A DNA stretch of 64,000 nucleotides from Rhodococcus sp. 1168 (GCF_002091955.1 NZ_MKKY01000039.1:1-64000), one strand, 5' to 3'. Positions 48,362-57,851 are shown, counted from the first letter of the stretch. Notes: generated by a model not told the origin, from the letters alone. A program made the numbers and translations.

Positions 48362-48990
48362 CAGCGGTCGATTTTCATCATGTGACGCGACTGGCCGCCG
48401 ATATGGAGTGCTGCTGTGCGGTCGGCGTCGGTCAAGGTGGCCTGGTTGGCTTCGGGGATCAGGTTGATCTCCTGGGCGCGGTAGAGCGAACTCAGAGCAG
48501 CGTCCAGCACCGATCGATCCATGGTTCGCAGGGCCTCGCGAAGTCGCGTCAGCGAGACCCATGCACGCGGGTCACTGGCAAGGCGGTGATAGCTGTCGCG
48601 AACCAGGTTTTCAGGGTCCGCGCCCTTCTGTGCTGTGTCTGCTGTTGCCGGTAGGAACACTTCATTGGGTTCGATCCCGACGCGATCGAAGTATCGGCGC
48701 ATCGCGCGCAGCAGGGTGTACAAAGTCTTGCCGCCACTGCGGCTCGCCTGTGACGGGGCGGGAGCCCCGAACTCCTGGCTTCCGCGGGCCCATCCCTTGT
48801 CGGTGAGGTCGACAACAATTCCGCGGCCGACCTTCTCGACCCCGATCAGTTCGGCCCCGAGCAGCTTGTCTCGCGACTTGGCGCTCAGTTCGGAGCCGAG
48901 GACCCTCAACTCTGTGAGCTTCAGTGGCCGAGATTCCGCCATCAGTACGAGCAGTGTGGTCCGTTCGACGAATGTCAGCTCGGTGGTCAC
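48361..48990 (-). CDS. Uncharacterised winged-helix-like protein of the ATPase-nuclease cassette
   Basis: The 209-residue protein is not recognised as a named family. Residues ~8-70 (ERTTLLVLMAESRPLKLTEL, then LLGAELIGVEKVGRGIVVDLTDKG) look like a winged helix with a beta-wing; the Ser/Pro/Ala stretch ~70-86 is a linker. The C-terminal part (~130-200, VSLTRLREALRTMDRSVLDA, LYRAQEINLIPE) looks like a second helix-turn-helix-type domain. The GTG at 48990 overlaps the nuclease stop (GTGA) and its own stop overlaps the ATPase ATG, so the three proteins are made together. It could be the DNA-binding or adaptor subunit, or an autoregulator. Function is inferred from context only. Confidence 0.7.
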   Translation of the reverse strand: MTTELTFVERTTLLVLMAESRPLKLTELRVLGSELSAKSRDKLLGAELIGVEKVGRGIVVDLTDKGWARGSQEFGAPAPSQASRSGGKTLYTLLRAMRRYFDRVGIEPNEVFLPATADTAQKGADPENLVRDSYHRLASDPRAWVSLTRLREALRTMDRSVLDAALSSLYRAQEINLIPEANQATLTDADRTAALHIGGQSRHMMKIDR

Positions 48991-50057
48991 TGGTGTGATC
49001 CTTCTTTCGTGGCGGTAAGTGCGTTCGAAGCGGCGTTCCGGATGAGGCGGTGTCGGTAGAGCGCAGCCTGTATCTCATCGACAACCTGCCATACGTCTGC
49101 ATGCACGCGCTCGTTGGGAATACGCAGAATCTCGAAGCCCACGCCACGAAGAATTTCGTCACGCCTGTCGTCCTTGGCCCTACTCCAGGCGGACCGATGT
49201 TCGTGACCGTCCAACTCGACGGCGAACAGGTCGTCGAGCCACACGATGTCGAGGAAGTACTTCTGCGCGATGTCGTTGTACTGGAAAGGATGATTGAGTC
49301 GCCGATTCGTGGCCCACGAATGCTTGGAAAGCTCTCGGTCGACGCTTTTCTCGACGTAGCTGCCCGGATGGGGTCTTCCAGCGACGGCCCAATACTCGAC
49401 TGTGGGCCTCGTTCGAGAGCGCTGGCCGGTGTCGCCCACGCCGAGCAGATCCGGTGGCAACGTCACGAACACGCTGGACAGCCGGTCGACGGAGGGCAGT
49501 GGATTGTCGACGAGCCACACAGCGAACCCGCGGGCGGCTAGCCACTCCGATGCGGCCGCGAGGGCACGCTGCTGCATCGGTGACTGCTCGTCCGAATCCA
49601 GCAGAAGCGCGACCTGTTCACGTTGCCAACTGGCACCGAGGACGCCGGCCAAACCTTCCGCCACCTCGGCGTCGGAGAACGGACGTCCCATTGCATTGTT
49701 GCCGAGGGATCGTTCGGCGAGATCCGCCAGGAACGGGCCGTAGTGATCGCTGGTCGCGGCCAAGCGGCGTGCGTGGATCCGAACCGCTGCGAAATCCAGC
49801 GAGCTACGGCCGGTGATCGACGAAGCGTCTGGCAACCACGCAGGGAACAGTTCGATCGCGATCGTGGTCAAGGCCGAGAGCACCTGCTCGATCACCGCGG
49901 ACTGACGAATCCTCGGCTCGACATGAACTCGAATCAAGGCAGGAGCCGTGTCAGACAGATCTTCGAGTGCGACGGCGATCGCATCGCCGGGAGCGCCCAC
50001 GAGGCAGACGGCTCGATCGCGGGGGAGACTCCAACTGTCGACGTGCCCAGTTGTCAT
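48987..50057 (-). CDS. Protein with C-terminal DUF559/Vsr-like nuclease domain
   Basis: The 356-residue protein starts at the ATG at 50057; a longer reading frame to 50393 would overlap rplN and has no protein-like composition. The N-terminal ~210 residues are not recognised. The C-terminal ~95 residues match the layout of DUF559/Vsr-type PD-(D/E)xK nucleases: FLDIVWLDD (Asp270), VELDGHEHR (Glu281, Asp283), an RAKDDRRDEILRGVGFEILR helix and strand (~293-312), then a helix. This predicts DNA cleavage, with the acidic residues binding metal. It is first in a minus-strand operon divergent from rplN, sharing a ~250-base promoter region. With the coupled ATPase it suggests a motor-nuclease pair. 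Confidence 0.75.
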   Translation of the reverse strand: MTTGHVDSWSLPRDRAVCLVGAPGDAIAVALEDLSDTAPALIRVHVEPRIRQSAVIEQVLSALTTIAIELFPAWLPDASSITGRSSLDFAAVRIHARRLAATSDHYGPFLADLAERSLGNNAMGRPFSDAEVAEGLAGVLGASWQREQVALLLDSDEQSPMQQRALAAASEWLAARGFAVWLVDNPLPSVDRLSSVFVTLPPDLLGVGDTGQRSRTRPTVEYWAVAGRPHPGSYVEKSVDRELSKHSWATNRRLNHPFQYNDIAQKYFLDIVWLDDLFAVELDGHEHRSAWSRAKDDRRDEILRGVGFEILRIPNERVHADVWQVVDEIQAALYRHRLIRNAASNALTATKEGSHQ

Positions 50058-50161
50058 GCCGCAGTCACCGGTCCGCTCCTGCGATGCGCATACACATCCG
50101 AAACCATACCCGTGGTCCGTTTCTCTTCGCGCAGCGAGTTGCCTCTTTCGGACTCGCCGAT

Positions 50162-50191
50162 TTGGACTCCTTCGGCCGTTTCCCCTACACT
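50162..50191 (+). promoter_or_regulatory. Candidate promoter of the spc operon (rplN)
   Basis: TTGGAC (50162-50167), 18 bases, TACACT (50186-50191). Four bases later comes CCGGTTGCCTG (50195-50205), repeated almost exactly at rpsH and rpsJ. The inserted cassette separates rplN from the S10 operon, so an own promoter is needed. Confidence 0.7.
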
Positions 50192-50206
50192 TGACCGGTT
50201 GCCTGA

Positions 50207-50234
50207 GGCAGTGGTGTGTCTTCGTGCCACTGCC
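50207..50234 (+). promoter_or_regulatory. Leader hairpin ahead of rplN
   Basis: GGCAGTGG (50207-50214) and CCACTGCC (50227-50234) give a perfect eight-base stem with a 12-base loop at the start of the predicted rplN leader. It may stabilise the leader or bind a ribosomal protein; no known motif was recognised. Confidence 0.4.
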
Positions 50235-50305
50235 GCCTGGCAGCCGACCGCGCGCGTCGGGACGGAAATCCGCCGCGTAAGCAAATCCAGGTCTAGGAGA
50301 AGTTA

Positions 50306-50674
50306 GTGATTCAGCAGGAGTCGCGAGTACGCGTCGCTGACAACACGGGCGCGAAGGAAATCCTTTGCATCCGCGTTCTCGGTGGCTCGTCACGTCGCTA
50401 CGCCGGAATCGGCGACATCATCGTAGCTACGGTGAAAGATGCCATTCCCGGTGGAAACATCAAAAAGGGCGAGATCGTCAAAGCCGTGATCGTCCGCACC
50501 GTCAAGGAGCGTCGCCGTCCGGATGGCTCGTACATCCGTTTCGACGAGAACGCTGCCGTGCTGATCAAGCCGGACAATGATCCTCGTGGAACCCGCATCT
50601 TCGGCCCGGTCGGCCGCGAGCTGCGCGAGAAGAAGTTCATGAAGATCGTTTCGCTCGCCCCGGAGGTGCTGTAA
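50306..50674 (+). CDS. rplN: 50S ribosomal protein L14
   Basis: The 122-residue L14 sits at the subunit interface. [20 protein letters not shown] and [14 protein letters not shown] are diagnostic and the length is standard. The GTG at 50306 follows AGGAGA. It is the first gene of the spc operon and abuts rplX without a gap. Confidence 0.98.
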   Translation: MIQQESRVRVADNTGAKEILCIRVLGGSSRRYAGIGDIIVATVKDAIPGGNIKKGEIVKAVIVRTVKERRRPDGSYIRFDENAAVLIKPDNDPRGTRIFGPVGRELREKKFMKIVSLAPEVL

Positions 50675-50992
50675 ATGAAGGTGCACAAGGGCGACACAGT
50701 TCTCGTGATCGCAGGCAAAGACAAGGGTGCGAAGGGCAAGGTCATTCAGTCCTACCCGGACAATGACAAGGTTCTCGTCGAGGGCGTCAACCGCATCAAG
50801 AAGCACACTGCGGTCTCTTCCAACCAGCGTGGCGCGTCCTCGGGCGGCATCGTCACGCAGGAAGCCCCGATCCACGTATCGAACGTTGCAGTAGTCGATT
50901 CGGACGGAAACCCGACGCGTGTGGGTTACCGGACCGACGAGGAGACCGGCAAGCGCGTTCGGATTTCCCGGAAGAACGGGAAGGACATCTGA
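50675..50992 (+). CDS. rplX: 50S ribosomal protein L24
   Basis: The 105-residue L24 initiates 50S assembly. It has the KOW motif [21 protein letters not shown] at the N-terminus and [15 protein letters not shown] in the middle. It starts immediately after the rplN stop and ends one base before the rplE ATG. Confidence 0.97.
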   Translation: MKVHKGDTVLVIAGKDKGAKGKVIQSYPDNDKVLVEGVNRIKKHTAVSSNQRGASSGGIVTQEAPIHVSNVAVVDSDGNPTRVGYRTDEETGKRVRISRKNGKDI

Positions 50993-50993
50993 G

Positions 50994-51566
50994 ATGACTA
51001 CCACTGAGAACAACGCGGGCGTACAGCCTCGCCTCAAGGCGCGCTACCGCGCCGAGATCAAAGACGCCCTGAACACCGAGTTTGCATACGAAAACGTCAT
51101 GCAGATCCCCGGTGTCGTCAAGGTCGTCGTCAACATGGGTGTCGGCGACGCCGCCCGTGACGCCAAGCTGATCAACGGTGCAGTTGCCGACCTCGCAGCG
51201 ATCACCGGTCAGAAGCCGGAAATCCGCAAGGCCCGCAAGTCCATCGCTCAGTTCAAGCTCCGTGAAGGCATGCCCATCGGCGCCCGCGTCACACTTCGTG
51301 GCGACCGCATGTGGGAATTCCTGGACCGGCTGACCTCCATTGCCCTTCCCCGAATCAGGGACTTCCGCGGCCTCTCCGGCACGCAGTTCGACGGCAACGG
51401 AAACTACACGTTCGGCCTCAACGAGCAGTCGATGTTCCATGAGATCGACGTGGACCAGATCGATCGTCCGCGCGGCATGGACATCACCGTGGTGACCACC
51501 GCAACCAACAACGAAGAAGGCCGTGCGTTGCTCAAGCACCTCGGCTTCCCGTTCAAGGAGAACTGA
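50994..51566 (+). CDS. rplE: 50S ribosomal protein L5
   Basis: The 190-residue L5 binds 5S rRNA and the P-site tRNA. Diagnostic stretches are [18 protein letters not shown] and [18 protein letters not shown]. The ATG at 50994 is chosen because it lies just after the rplX stop; an earlier in-frame start is within rplX. A short actinobacterial N-terminal extension is present. Confidence 0.97.
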   Translation: MTTTENNAGVQPRLKARYRAEIKDALNTEFAYENVMQIPGVVKVVVNMGVGDAARDAKLINGAVADLAAITGQKPEIRKARKSIAQFKLREGMPIGARVTLRGDRMWEFLDRLTSIALPRIRDFRGLSGTQFDGNGNYTFGLNEQSMFHEIDVDQIDRPRGMDITVVTTATNNEEGRALLKHLGFPFKEN

Positions 51567-51570
51567 GTCC

Positions 51571-51756
51571 ATGGCGAAGAAGGCATTGGTCAACAAGGCC
51601 AACAAGAAGCCGAAGTTCGCGGTGCAAGGTTACACACGTTGCAACCGCTGCGGCCGTCCCCGCGCAGTATTCCGCAAGTTCGGCCTGTGCCGAATCTGTG
51701 TTCGCGAGATGGCACACGCTGGAGAACTTCCCGGCGTTCGCAAGAGCTCCTGGTGA
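51571..51756 (+). CDS. rpsZ: 30S ribosomal protein S14, zinc-binding type Z
   Basis: The 61-residue S14 has the zinc cluster Cys24-x2-Cys27 and Cys40-x2-Cys43, marking the type Z (C+) form. Actinobacteria often carry an additional zinc-free S14 elsewhere, used under zinc limitation. It is the last gene before a strong terminator, so the spc operon is split here. Confidence 0.97.
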   Translation: MAKKALVNKANKKPKFAVQGYTRCNRCGRPRAVFRKFGLCRICVREMAHAGELPGVRKSSW

Positions 51757-51790
51757 TCTGAGGCCCTCGGGCCTCGTTCGACCAAGTTGA

Positions 51791-51830
51791 TGGGTGTGGG
51801 TTCCGTTCTAGGAACCCACACCCATTTTCT
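51791..51830 (+). terminator. Terminator after rpsZ
   Basis: Perfect 14-base arms TGGGTGTGGGTTCC (51791-51804) and its complement (51811-51824), six-base loop, then TTTTCT. This is a classic intrinsic terminator. A small GAGGCC/GGCCTC hairpin lies just before it (51760-51775). Confidence 0.93.
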
Positions 51831-51888
51831 GTATGCCCTGTCGGAGGTATCTTCGGGGCCGCGGCACCCAGTGCCACGGCAGCTCGAT

Positions 51889-51917
51889 TTGGAATCGGAT
51901 GCTCGCGTGTCTACACT
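51889..51917 (+). promoter_or_regulatory. Candidate promoter of the rpsH unit
   Basis: TTGGAA (51889-51894), 17 bases, TACACT (51912-51917), then CCGGTTGCCTG four bases later (51921-51931). The -10 box and the following element are the same as at rplN. It restarts transcription after the rpsZ terminator. Confidence 0.7.
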
Positions 51918-52054
51918 TAACCGGTTGCCTGGGTCCCGTCGTGTCTGCACACGGCCCGAGCAGCTCGAGTTTCCGGCATGACGCTAGAGACACTCGGCAG
52001 TGCGCGCGCGCATCTCGATGTGCCATCGAGTCGTGCATTGCCGGGAGCGCAACC

Positions 52055-52078
52055 CCTGACCGGCAACAGTCGGTCAGG
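52055..52078 (+). promoter_or_regulatory. Leader hairpin ahead of rpsH
   Basis: CCTGACCG (52055-52062) and CGGTCAGG (52071-52078) form a perfect eight-base stem with loop GCAACAGT, inside a ~260-base gene-free leader (51925-52189). GCCC/GGGC can pair a little further on (near 52122-52135). It is a candidate autoregulatory leader for S8 or L-proteins; no known structure was recognised. Confidence 0.4.
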
Positions 52079-52189
52079 ACATGTTCACTTCGCTGTAGGC
52101 CCACGATGTGACGAGTCAGGCCCTGTACGGGGCACCAGCTCGCGCGTGCTGCATGGGAACCGCTACGAGAAAGGTGCACAGGTCACACC

Positions 52190-52588
52190 ATGACGATGAC
52201 CGATCCAATTGCAGACTTCTTGACCCGTCTGCGCAACGCCAATTCGGCGTACCACGACGAGGTGAAGCTTCCCCACTCGAAGTTGAAGGCGAATATCGCC
52301 GACATCCTCAAGCGCGAGGGCTACATCGCAGATTTCCGCACCGAGGACGCCGAGGTGGGCAAGACCCTCATCGTCGACCTCAAATACGGACCCAGCCGCG
52401 AGCGCAGCCTCGCAGGCATCCGTCGTATCTCGAAGCCCGGTCTTCGCGTATACGCAAAATCCACCAATCTGCCCAAGGTTCTCGGCGGCCTGGGCGTGGC
52501 GATCATCTCCACGTCCACAGGCTTGCTCACGGAGCGTCAGGCGGCCAAGCAGGGTGTGGGCGGAGAAGTCCTCGCCTACGTCTGGTAG
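52190..52588 (+). CDS. rpsH: 30S ribosomal protein S8
   Basis: The 132-residue S8 is a central-domain 16S binder and in some bacteria a translational repressor of spc. It starts [18 protein letters not shown] and ends with [24 protein letters not shown], both standard. A second in-frame ATG six bases later is an alternative start. Confidence 0.98.
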   Translation: MTMTDPIADFLTRLRNANSAYHDEVKLPHSKLKANIADILKREGYIADFRTEDAEVGKTLIVDLKYGPSRERSLAGIRRISKPGLRVYAKSTNLPKVLGGLGVAIISTSTGLLTERQAAKQGVGGEVLAYVW

Positions 52589-52602
52589 GGGAGGCCACCA
52601 CC

Positions 52603-53142
52603 ATGTCACGTATTGGAAAATTGCCGGTCACGGTCCCCGCGGGCGTTGACATCACGATCGACGGGCAGAACATCGCGGTCAAGGGCCCCAAGGGTGCCCT
52701 CGAGTTGACGATCGCCGAACCCATTCAAATTGCTCGGTCGGAAGATGGCACTCTCGCTGTCACCCGTCCGGACGACGATCGTCGTAGTCGCTCGCTGCAT
52801 GGCCTCTCGCGCACGCTAGTCGCAAACCTCATCACCGGTGTCACCAACGGTTACACCACCAAGATGGAGATCCACGGCGTCGGTTACCGCGTTGTGGTGA
52901 AGGGCAAGGACCTCGAGTTCGCGCTCGGTTACAGCCACCCCGTGCTGATCGAAGCACCTGAGGGCATCACGTTCACGGTCGAGTCGCCTACGCGATTCAC
53001 CATCATCGGCATCGATAAGCAGAAGGTCGGCCAGATCGCGGCCAACGTCCGTCGTCTGCGGCGCCCCGACCCGTACAAGGGTAAGGGCATCCGCTACGAG
53101 GGTGAAGTTATCCGCCGCAAGGTCGGGAAGACGGGTAAGTGA
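52603..53142 (+). CDS. rplF: 50S ribosomal protein L6
   Basis: The 179-residue L6 lies near the factor-binding region. It starts [17 protein letters not shown] and carries the C-terminal rRNA-binding [16 protein letters not shown] and [16 protein letters not shown]. The ATG at 52603 follows GGGGAGG; a longer reading frame back into rpsH is rejected. Confidence 0.98.
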   Translation: MSRIGKLPVTVPAGVDITIDGQNIAVKGPKGALELTIAEPIQIARSEDGTLAVTRPDDDRRSRSLHGLSRTLVANLITGVTNGYTTKMEIHGVGYRVVVKGKDLEFALGYSHPVLIEAPEGITFTVESPTRFTIIGIDKQKVGQIAANVRRLRRPDPYKGKGIRYEGEVIRRKVGKTGK

Positions 53143-53143
53143 T

Positions 53144-53560
53144 ATGAGCCAGCAAACAGCAGACAAAGCGAACGTCGTGAAGCGCACTCCGCGCGGCACG
53201 GACGTGTCGACGAAGCGTCGCCTGTCGAAGGCACGCCGTCATTTCCGCCTTCGGAAGAAGATCTCCGGAACGCCCGAGCGTCCTCGCTTGGTCGTCAACC
53301 GTTCTTCGCGTCACATTCACGTCCAGCTGGTCGACGATCTTGCGGGCCGTACGCTCGCGAGCGCCTCGAGCATCGAAGCCGACGTGCGTGCACTCGATGG
53401 CGACAAGAAGGCCGTCAGCGCCAAGGTGGGCGAGCTCATCGCCAGCCGCGCGAAGGCTGCTGGAATCGACGCTGTCGTATTCGACCGCGGCGGAAACAGC
53501 TACAGCGGCCGCATCGCGGCTCTGGCAGAAGCAGCTCGCGAAGGCGGGTTGACGTTCTGA
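53144..53560 (+). CDS. rplR: 50S ribosomal protein L18
   Basis: The 138-residue L18 binds 5S rRNA with L5. Diagnostic are [34 protein letters not shown] and the C-terminal [23 protein letters not shown]. The ATG at 53144 is one base after the rplF stop. Confidence 0.97.
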   Translation: MSQQTADKANVVKRTPRGTDVSTKRRLSKARRHFRLRKKISGTPERPRLVVNRSSRHIHVQLVDDLAGRTLASASSIEADVRALDGDKKAVSAKVGELIASRAKAAGIDAVVFDRGGNSYSGRIAALAEAAREGGLTF

Positions 53561-53594
53561 TGATGACAATGACCGAATACGGAAGGACAGCCTG

Positions 53595-54266
53595 ATGCCG
53601 GGACGTCAACGGCGTGACGGCGGAAGCGGCCCCGCCGGACAGAACAGTGGCCCGAACGCAGCCGGCGGTGACAACAGCCAGCGTGGTGACAATCGCGGTG
53701 GTCGTGACCGTCGCGACAACTCGCGTGGCGGAAACGCTGCCGACAAGTCGAACTTCATCGAGCGCGTGGTTGCCATCAACCGCGTCTCCAAGGTGGTCAA
53801 GGGTGGTCGTCGCTTCAGCTTCACCGCCCTCGTCATCGTCGGAGACGGCAACGGTTTGGTCGGCGTCGGCTACGGCAAGGCCAAGGAAGTTCCTGCAGCA
53901 ATCCAGAAGGGCGTCGAGGAAGCTCGCAAGAGTTTCTTCCGCGTTCCGATGATCGCTGGCACCATCACGCACCCGATCCAGGGTGAAGCGGCAGCAGGCG
54001 TCGTCATGTTGCGTCCGGCCAGCCCCGGTACCGGCGTCATCGCCGGTGGTGCGGTCCGCGCCGTGCTGGAGTGCGCTGGGATCCGCGACGTGCTGTCGAA
54101 GTCGCTCGGTAGCGACAACGCCATCAACGTCGTACATGCCACCGTCGCAGCACTCAAGGGTCTGCAGCGTCCCGAGGAAGTCGCGGCTCGCCGCGGTCTG
54201 ACCCTCGAAGAGGTTGCACCCGCCGGAATGCTGCGTGCGCGTGCACAGGCAGGAGCGGTCAAGTAA
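53595..54266 (+). CDS. rpsE: 30S ribosomal protein S5
   Basis: The 223-residue S5 acts in decoding fidelity. The core begins [19 protein letters not shown] (~52-70) after an N-terminal tail of ~50 residues rich in Gly, Asn, Asp and Arg, which is long but typical for this group. [17 protein letters not shown] and the C-terminal [16 protein letters not shown] are conserved. It overlaps rpmD by one base. Confidence 0.97.
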   Translation: MPGRQRRDGGSGPAGQNSGPNAAGGDNSQRGDNRGGRDRRDNSRGGNAADKSNFIERVVAINRVSKVVKGGRRFSFTALVIVGDGNGLVGVGYGKAKEVPAAIQKGVEEARKSFFRVPMIAGTITHPIQGEAAAGVVMLRPASPGTGVIAGGAVRAVLECAGIRDVLSKSLGSDNAINVVHATVAALKGLQRPEEVAARRGLTLEEVAPAGMLRARAQAGAVK

Positions 54267-54445
54267 TGGCCCAGCTCAAGGTCACCCAGATCAGAAGCAC
54301 CATCGGCCAGCGCGCAACACAGCGTGACACCTTGCGGACTCTCGGACTCAAAGGCATTCGCCAGACGGTCCTCCGCGAGGACAACTCGCAAAATCGCGGT
54401 CTGGTCAACAAGGTGCGCCACCTCGTAACAGTTGAGGAGGTCTAA
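54266..54445 (+). CDS. rpmD: 50S ribosomal protein L30
   Basis: This short gene encodes 59 residues beginning [15 protein letters not shown] and ending [10 protein letters not shown], the standard L30 layout ([21 protein letters not shown]). Its ATG shares its A with the rpsE TAA stop, and its TAA is two bases before rplO. It is easily missed because of its size. Confidence 0.96.
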   Translation: MAQLKVTQIRSTIGQRATQRDTLRTLGLKGIRQTVLREDNSQNRGLVNKVRHLVTVEEV

Positions 54446-54447
54446 CC

Positions 54448-54891
54448 ATGACCATCAAACTCCATCATCTGCGCCCAGCGCCCGGAGCCAAGTCGACGAA
54501 GATTCGCGTCGGCCGTGGTGAAGGTGGCAAGCGCGGTAAAACCGCAGGTCGCGGTACCAAGGGAACCGGTGCTCGCAAGAACGTGCCGGCACGCTTCGAG
54601 GGCGGGCAGATGCCTCTCCAGATGCGGCTTCCGAAGCTCAAGGGGTTCACCAACCCCAACCGCGTCGTGTTCCAGGTTGTCAACCTTCGCGACATCGAGC
54701 GGCTCTTCCCCGAAGGTGGACAGGTCAGCGTTGCTGACTTGATCGCCAAGGGTGCAGTCCGTAAGAACGAGCCCGTCAAGGTGCTCGGCGACGGCAAGAT
54801 ATCGGTCAAGGTCGATATCTCCGCCAACAAGTTCACGGGTTCGGCCAAGGAAAAGATCGCCGCAGCCGGCGGTTCTGTAACCGAGGTCTAG
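54448..54891 (+). CDS. rplO: 50S ribosomal protein L15
   Basis: The 147-residue L15 is a late-assembly 50S protein. It begins [18 protein letters not shown], with the Gly/Lys/Arg-rich [20 protein letters not shown] and the C-terminal [15 protein letters not shown]. It ends the second spc segment; a hairpin follows. Confidence 0.97.
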   Translation: MTIKLHHLRPAPGAKSTKIRVGRGEGGKRGKTAGRGTKGTGARKNVPARFEGGQMPLQMRLPKLKGFTNPNRVVFQVVNLRDIERLFPEGGQVSVADLIAKGAVRKNEPVKVLGDGKISVKVDISANKFTGSAKEKIAAAGGSVTEV

Positions 54892-54928
54892 ACACATTCG
54901 ACTTTGGTCGAGTGAGCTCATCGTGTGT

Positions 54929-54975
54929 CGATGGCCGCAGCGACAAGCCTTCTCAGGCCACCGCTGCGGCCATCG
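54929..54975 (+). terminator. Hairpin between rplO and secY
   Basis: CGATGGCCGCAGCG (54929-54942) and its exact complement (54962-54975) form a 14-base stem; the 19-base loop has its own small GCCT/AGGC stem. No T-run follows, so termination may be partial. The remaining gap to secY holds a tandem TAGAGTTC pair (55050-55065), possibly around a -10 box, and no gene. Confidence 0.65.
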
Positions 54976-55183
54976 CTGCCTCACCGGTATCTTTACACGT
55001 GCGGCAGGTAGGGCGGCGACTGGCCGACAGGTCGACTGCTGCACACTGTTAGAGTTCTAGAGTTCACGGAAGTGCTTTTCATGCGGACGATTCCTATCGT
55101 TCGCAGTCCATGATCGAGTGTCGCCGAGGCCCGTAACGGCTCCGCAGACACCGACCACCAACGCAGTCGTGCCAGGAGGATCT

Positions 55184-56506
55184 TTGCTTTCCGCCTTCGT
55201 GTCGGCCCTCAGGACTCCTGACCTGAGACGGAAGATCCTTTTCACCCTCGGGTTGGTTGCCCTGTATCGCTTCGGCGCTACGCTCCCATCCCCAGGCGTG
55301 GATTACGCCAACGTCAAGGCGTGCATCGATGAGGTATCAGGCGGCGATCAAGCCGGTATCTACTCGCTGATCAACCTGTTCTCCGGTGGCGCGCTGCTAC
55401 AGCTGTCCGTGTTTGCAATCGGCATCATGCCGTACATCACGGCTAGCATCATCGTGCAGTTGTTGACTGTCGTCATTCCCAAGTTCGAGGAACTCCGCAA
55501 GGAGGGCCAGTCGGGCCAGGCGAAAATGACCCAGTACACGCGTTACCTGTCGATCGCCTTGGCGATCCTGCAGGCGACCGGTCTGGTGGCACTCGCATCC
55601 CGCGGCCAACTCCTCCAGGGGTGTCAACAGGACATCATTGCCGACCAAAGCATTTTCGGTCTGATCATCATTGTCCTCGTCATGACTGCAGGTGCAGCAG
55701 TGGTGATGTGGTTCGGCGAGGTCATCACCGAGCGCGGAGTCGGAAACGGCATGTCGCTGCTGATCTTCGCTGGCATCGCCTCGCGCATCCCGTCCGAAGG
55801 CAAGTCCATCCTCGATAGCCGCGGCGGCCTCGTATTCGGTCTGGTGTGTGTTGCTGCACTACTCATCATCGCCGGAGTTGTGTTCGTCGAGCAGGGGCAG
55901 CGTCGAATCCCGGTGCAGTACGCCAAGCGGATGGTCGGCCGTAAGATGTACGGCGGATCGTCGACCTACCTTCCGCTGAAGGTCAACCAGGCTGGTGTCA
56001 TCCCGGTGATCTTCGCGTCTTCGCTCCTGTATCTGCCCAACCTGATCGCACAGCTCACCTCAGCCAGTACTGCGACGGACCCGAGCTGGTGGCAGCGACT
56101 CATCAACGAGTACCTGGTCAACCCGGCGAACCCGGTCTACATTGCCATCTACTTCGGACTCATTGTCTTCTTCACTTACTTCTACGTCGCGATCACGTTC
56201 AATCCAGAGGAACGCGCGGACGAGATGAAGAAGTTCGGCGGTTTCATCCCGGGAATTCGACCGGGTAAGCCGACCGCCGACTACCTGAACTACGTGCTCA
56301 GCCGCATCACGTTGCCGGGCGCTATCTACCTGGGCACCATTGCCGTGCTGCCCAACCTTTTCCTCGACATCGGGAGCTCCGGCGGCGCACAAAACCTGCC
56401 GTTCGGTGGCACTGCTGTGCTGATCATGGTCAGCGTCGGCCTCGATACCGTGAAGCAGATCGAAAGTCAGCTGATGCAGCGCAACTACGAAGGGTTCCTC
56501 AAGTGA
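55184..56506 (+). CDS. secY: Protein translocase subunit SecY
   Basis: The 440-residue SecY is the channel of the Sec translocon in the cell membrane, with ten transmembrane helices. Recognisable parts are [20 protein letters not shown] at the start, the plug/TM2 region [19 protein letters not shown], and NRPS-free cytosolic loops such as [16 protein letters not shown] and [17 protein letters not shown]. The TTG at 55184 is chosen because it gives the family's usual N-terminus and length and follows AGGAGGA closely; a GTG at 55118 would add 22 residues. The stop overlaps the adk start (GTGA). Confidence 0.93.
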   Translation: MLSAFVSALRTPDLRRKILFTLGLVALYRFGATLPSPGVDYANVKACIDEVSGGDQAGIYSLINLFSGGALLQLSVFAIGIMPYITASIIVQLLTVVIPKFEELRKEGQSGQAKMTQYTRYLSIALAILQATGLVALASRGQLLQGCQQDIIADQSIFGLIIIVLVMTAGAAVVMWFGEVITERGVGNGMSLLIFAGIASRIPSEGKSILDSRGGLVFGLVCVAALLIIAGVVFVEQGQRRIPVQYAKRMVGRKMYGGSSTYLPLKVNQAGVIPVIFASSLLYLPNLIAQLTSASTATDPSWWQRLINEYLVNPANPVYIAIYFGLIVFFTYFYVAITFNPEERADEMKKFGGFIPGIRPGKPTADYLNYVLSRITLPGAIYLGTIAVLPNLFLDIGSSGGAQNLPFGGTAVLIMVSVGLDTVKQIESQLMQRNYEGFLK

Positions 56507-57057
56507 GACTTGTTCTTCTTGGTCCTCCCGGTGCCGGCAAGGGCACCCAAGCCGAGATCCTGTCCGAGAAGCTGGGTGTACCTCACATCTCGACAGGCGA
56601 TCTCTTTCGCGCGAACATCGGCGAGAAGACCGCCCTCGGGATCGAGGCGAAGAAGTATCTCGATGCCGGAGACCTCGTACCGAGCGAACTGACCGTCGAT
56701 ATGGTTCGTAGTCGCCTGGCCGAACCTGACGCAGTCAACGGCTTTCTCCTCGACGGATTTCCGCGCTCGGTGGGTCAAGCAGAATCGCTCGTCACCATCC
56801 TTGCCGATATGGGTGCCAAGCTCGATGGTGTGTTGTCGTTCGTAGTAGACGAAGACGTCGTGGTTGCTCGCATGCTCTCGCGTGGGCGCGCCGACGACAA
56901 AGAGGACGTCATCCGCAACCGGCTCAAGGTCTACCGCGACGAGACGGCGCCGCTGCTCGACTACTACACGGACCGGATCCTCACCGTCGATGCAATCGGT
57001 GAGGTCGAAGAAGTCAGCGCACGTGCGTTGAAGGCGATCGAGGATCTCGACAACTGA
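56503..57057 (+). CDS. adk: Adenylate kinase
   Basis: The 184-residue enzyme interconverts ATP + AMP and 2 ADP. P-loop [11 protein letters not shown] (residues 7-17), NMP-binding [10 protein letters not shown], and FPRS (~87-90). The LID is the short form without zinc cysteines ([17 protein letters not shown]), typical of actinobacteria. It overlaps secY by four bases and map by one. Confidence 0.97.
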   Translation: MRLVLLGPPGAGKGTQAEILSEKLGVPHISTGDLFRANIGEKTALGIEAKKYLDAGDLVPSELTVDMVRSRLAEPDAVNGFLLDGFPRSVGQAESLVTILADMGAKLDGVLSFVVDEDVVVARMLSRGRADDKEDVIRNRLKVYRDETAPLLDYYTDRILTVDAIGEVEEVSARALKAIEDLDN

Positions 57058-57851
57058 TGGCTTTCGGTCGTAAACGCAAGGTAGTGCCGTTCCGCAGCGC
57101 TGGCGAGTTGGACGCGATGGCGGCAGCAGGTGCGATCGTCGGTGCAGCGCTGGTGGCCGTGCGGGACGCGGCCAAGCCGGGGGTGTCGACACTCGAGTTG
57201 GACAGAGTGGCCGAGGCTGTCATTCGTGACGCCGGTGCAGTCCCTTCCTTCCTTGGGTATCACGGGTTCACCGGAAGTATCTGCTCGTCCGTCAACGATC
57301 GAGTCGTGCACGGAATTCCGTCGGCCGAGGACATCCTCGTTGTCGGAGATCTGATCTCGATCGACTGCGGTGCAGTTCTCGATGGTTGGCACGGCGACTC
57401 GGCGTGGACGTTCGGAATCGGAGACCTCATCGAGGCCGACGCGTTGCTCAGCGAAGCGACGCGGCTGTCGATGGAAGCTGGAATCGCGGCGATGCTCCCA
57501 GGAAATCGGCTCACCGACATTTCGCACGCTATCGAAAACGGAACACGCGCGGCGGAAAAGGCTCACGGTCGTGCTTACGGAATTGTCGACGGTTACGGCG
57601 GTCACGGCATCGGTCGCGAAATGCACATGGACCCATTCCTGGCGAACGAAGGCGCTCCGGGTAAGGGGCCCGAATTGGTCGTGGGATCGACATTGGCAAT
57701 CGAGCCGATGCTCACACTCGGTACCTACGAGACCGAGATCCTGTCCGATGATTGGACCGTGGTGACCACCGACGGCTCGCGAGCGGCGCATTGGGAGCAC
57801 ACCGTTGCGGTCACGGACGACGGACCCCGGATCCTGACTCTGCGCCCCTGA
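57057..57851 (+). CDS. map: Type I methionine aminopeptidase
   Basis: The 264-residue enzyme removes the initiator Met from nascent proteins. The pita-bread fold's metal ligands are visible in [20 protein letters not shown] (two Asp), [12 protein letters not shown] (His), AIEPM (Glu) and the final [16 protein letters not shown] (Glu). It completes the secY-adk-map unit, with its ATG overlapping the adk stop by one base. Confidence 0.97.
   Translation: MAFGRKRKVVPFRSAGELDAMAAAGAIVGAALVAVRDAAKPGVSTLELDRVAEAVIRDAGAVPSFLGYHGFTGSICSSVNDRVVHGIPSAEDILVVGDLISIDCGAVLDGWHGDSAWTFGIGDLIEADALLSEATRLSMEAGIAAMLPGNRLTDISHAIENGTRAAEKAHGRAYGIVDGYGGHGIGREMHMDPFLANEGAPGKGPELVVGSTLAIEPMLTLGTYETEILSDDWTVVTTDGSRAAHWEHTVAVTDDGPRILTLRP

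Noticed and set aside
48362..48562. Longer N-terminus for the HerA-like ATPase, starting at 48562
   Set aside because: The extra residues overlap the upstream gene in another frame and look like shadow sequence; the coupled start at 48361 is better.
50058..50393. Longer N-terminus for the nuclease gene, starting at 50393
   Set aside because: It would overlap rplN and its promoter, and the extra 112 residues are Arg/Cys/Gly-rich with no protein-like pattern.
54976..55183. Strong promoter immediately upstream of secY
   Set aside because: Only weak -10-like boxes in a TAGAGTTC repeat were seen, without a matching -35; not enough to list as a promoter.
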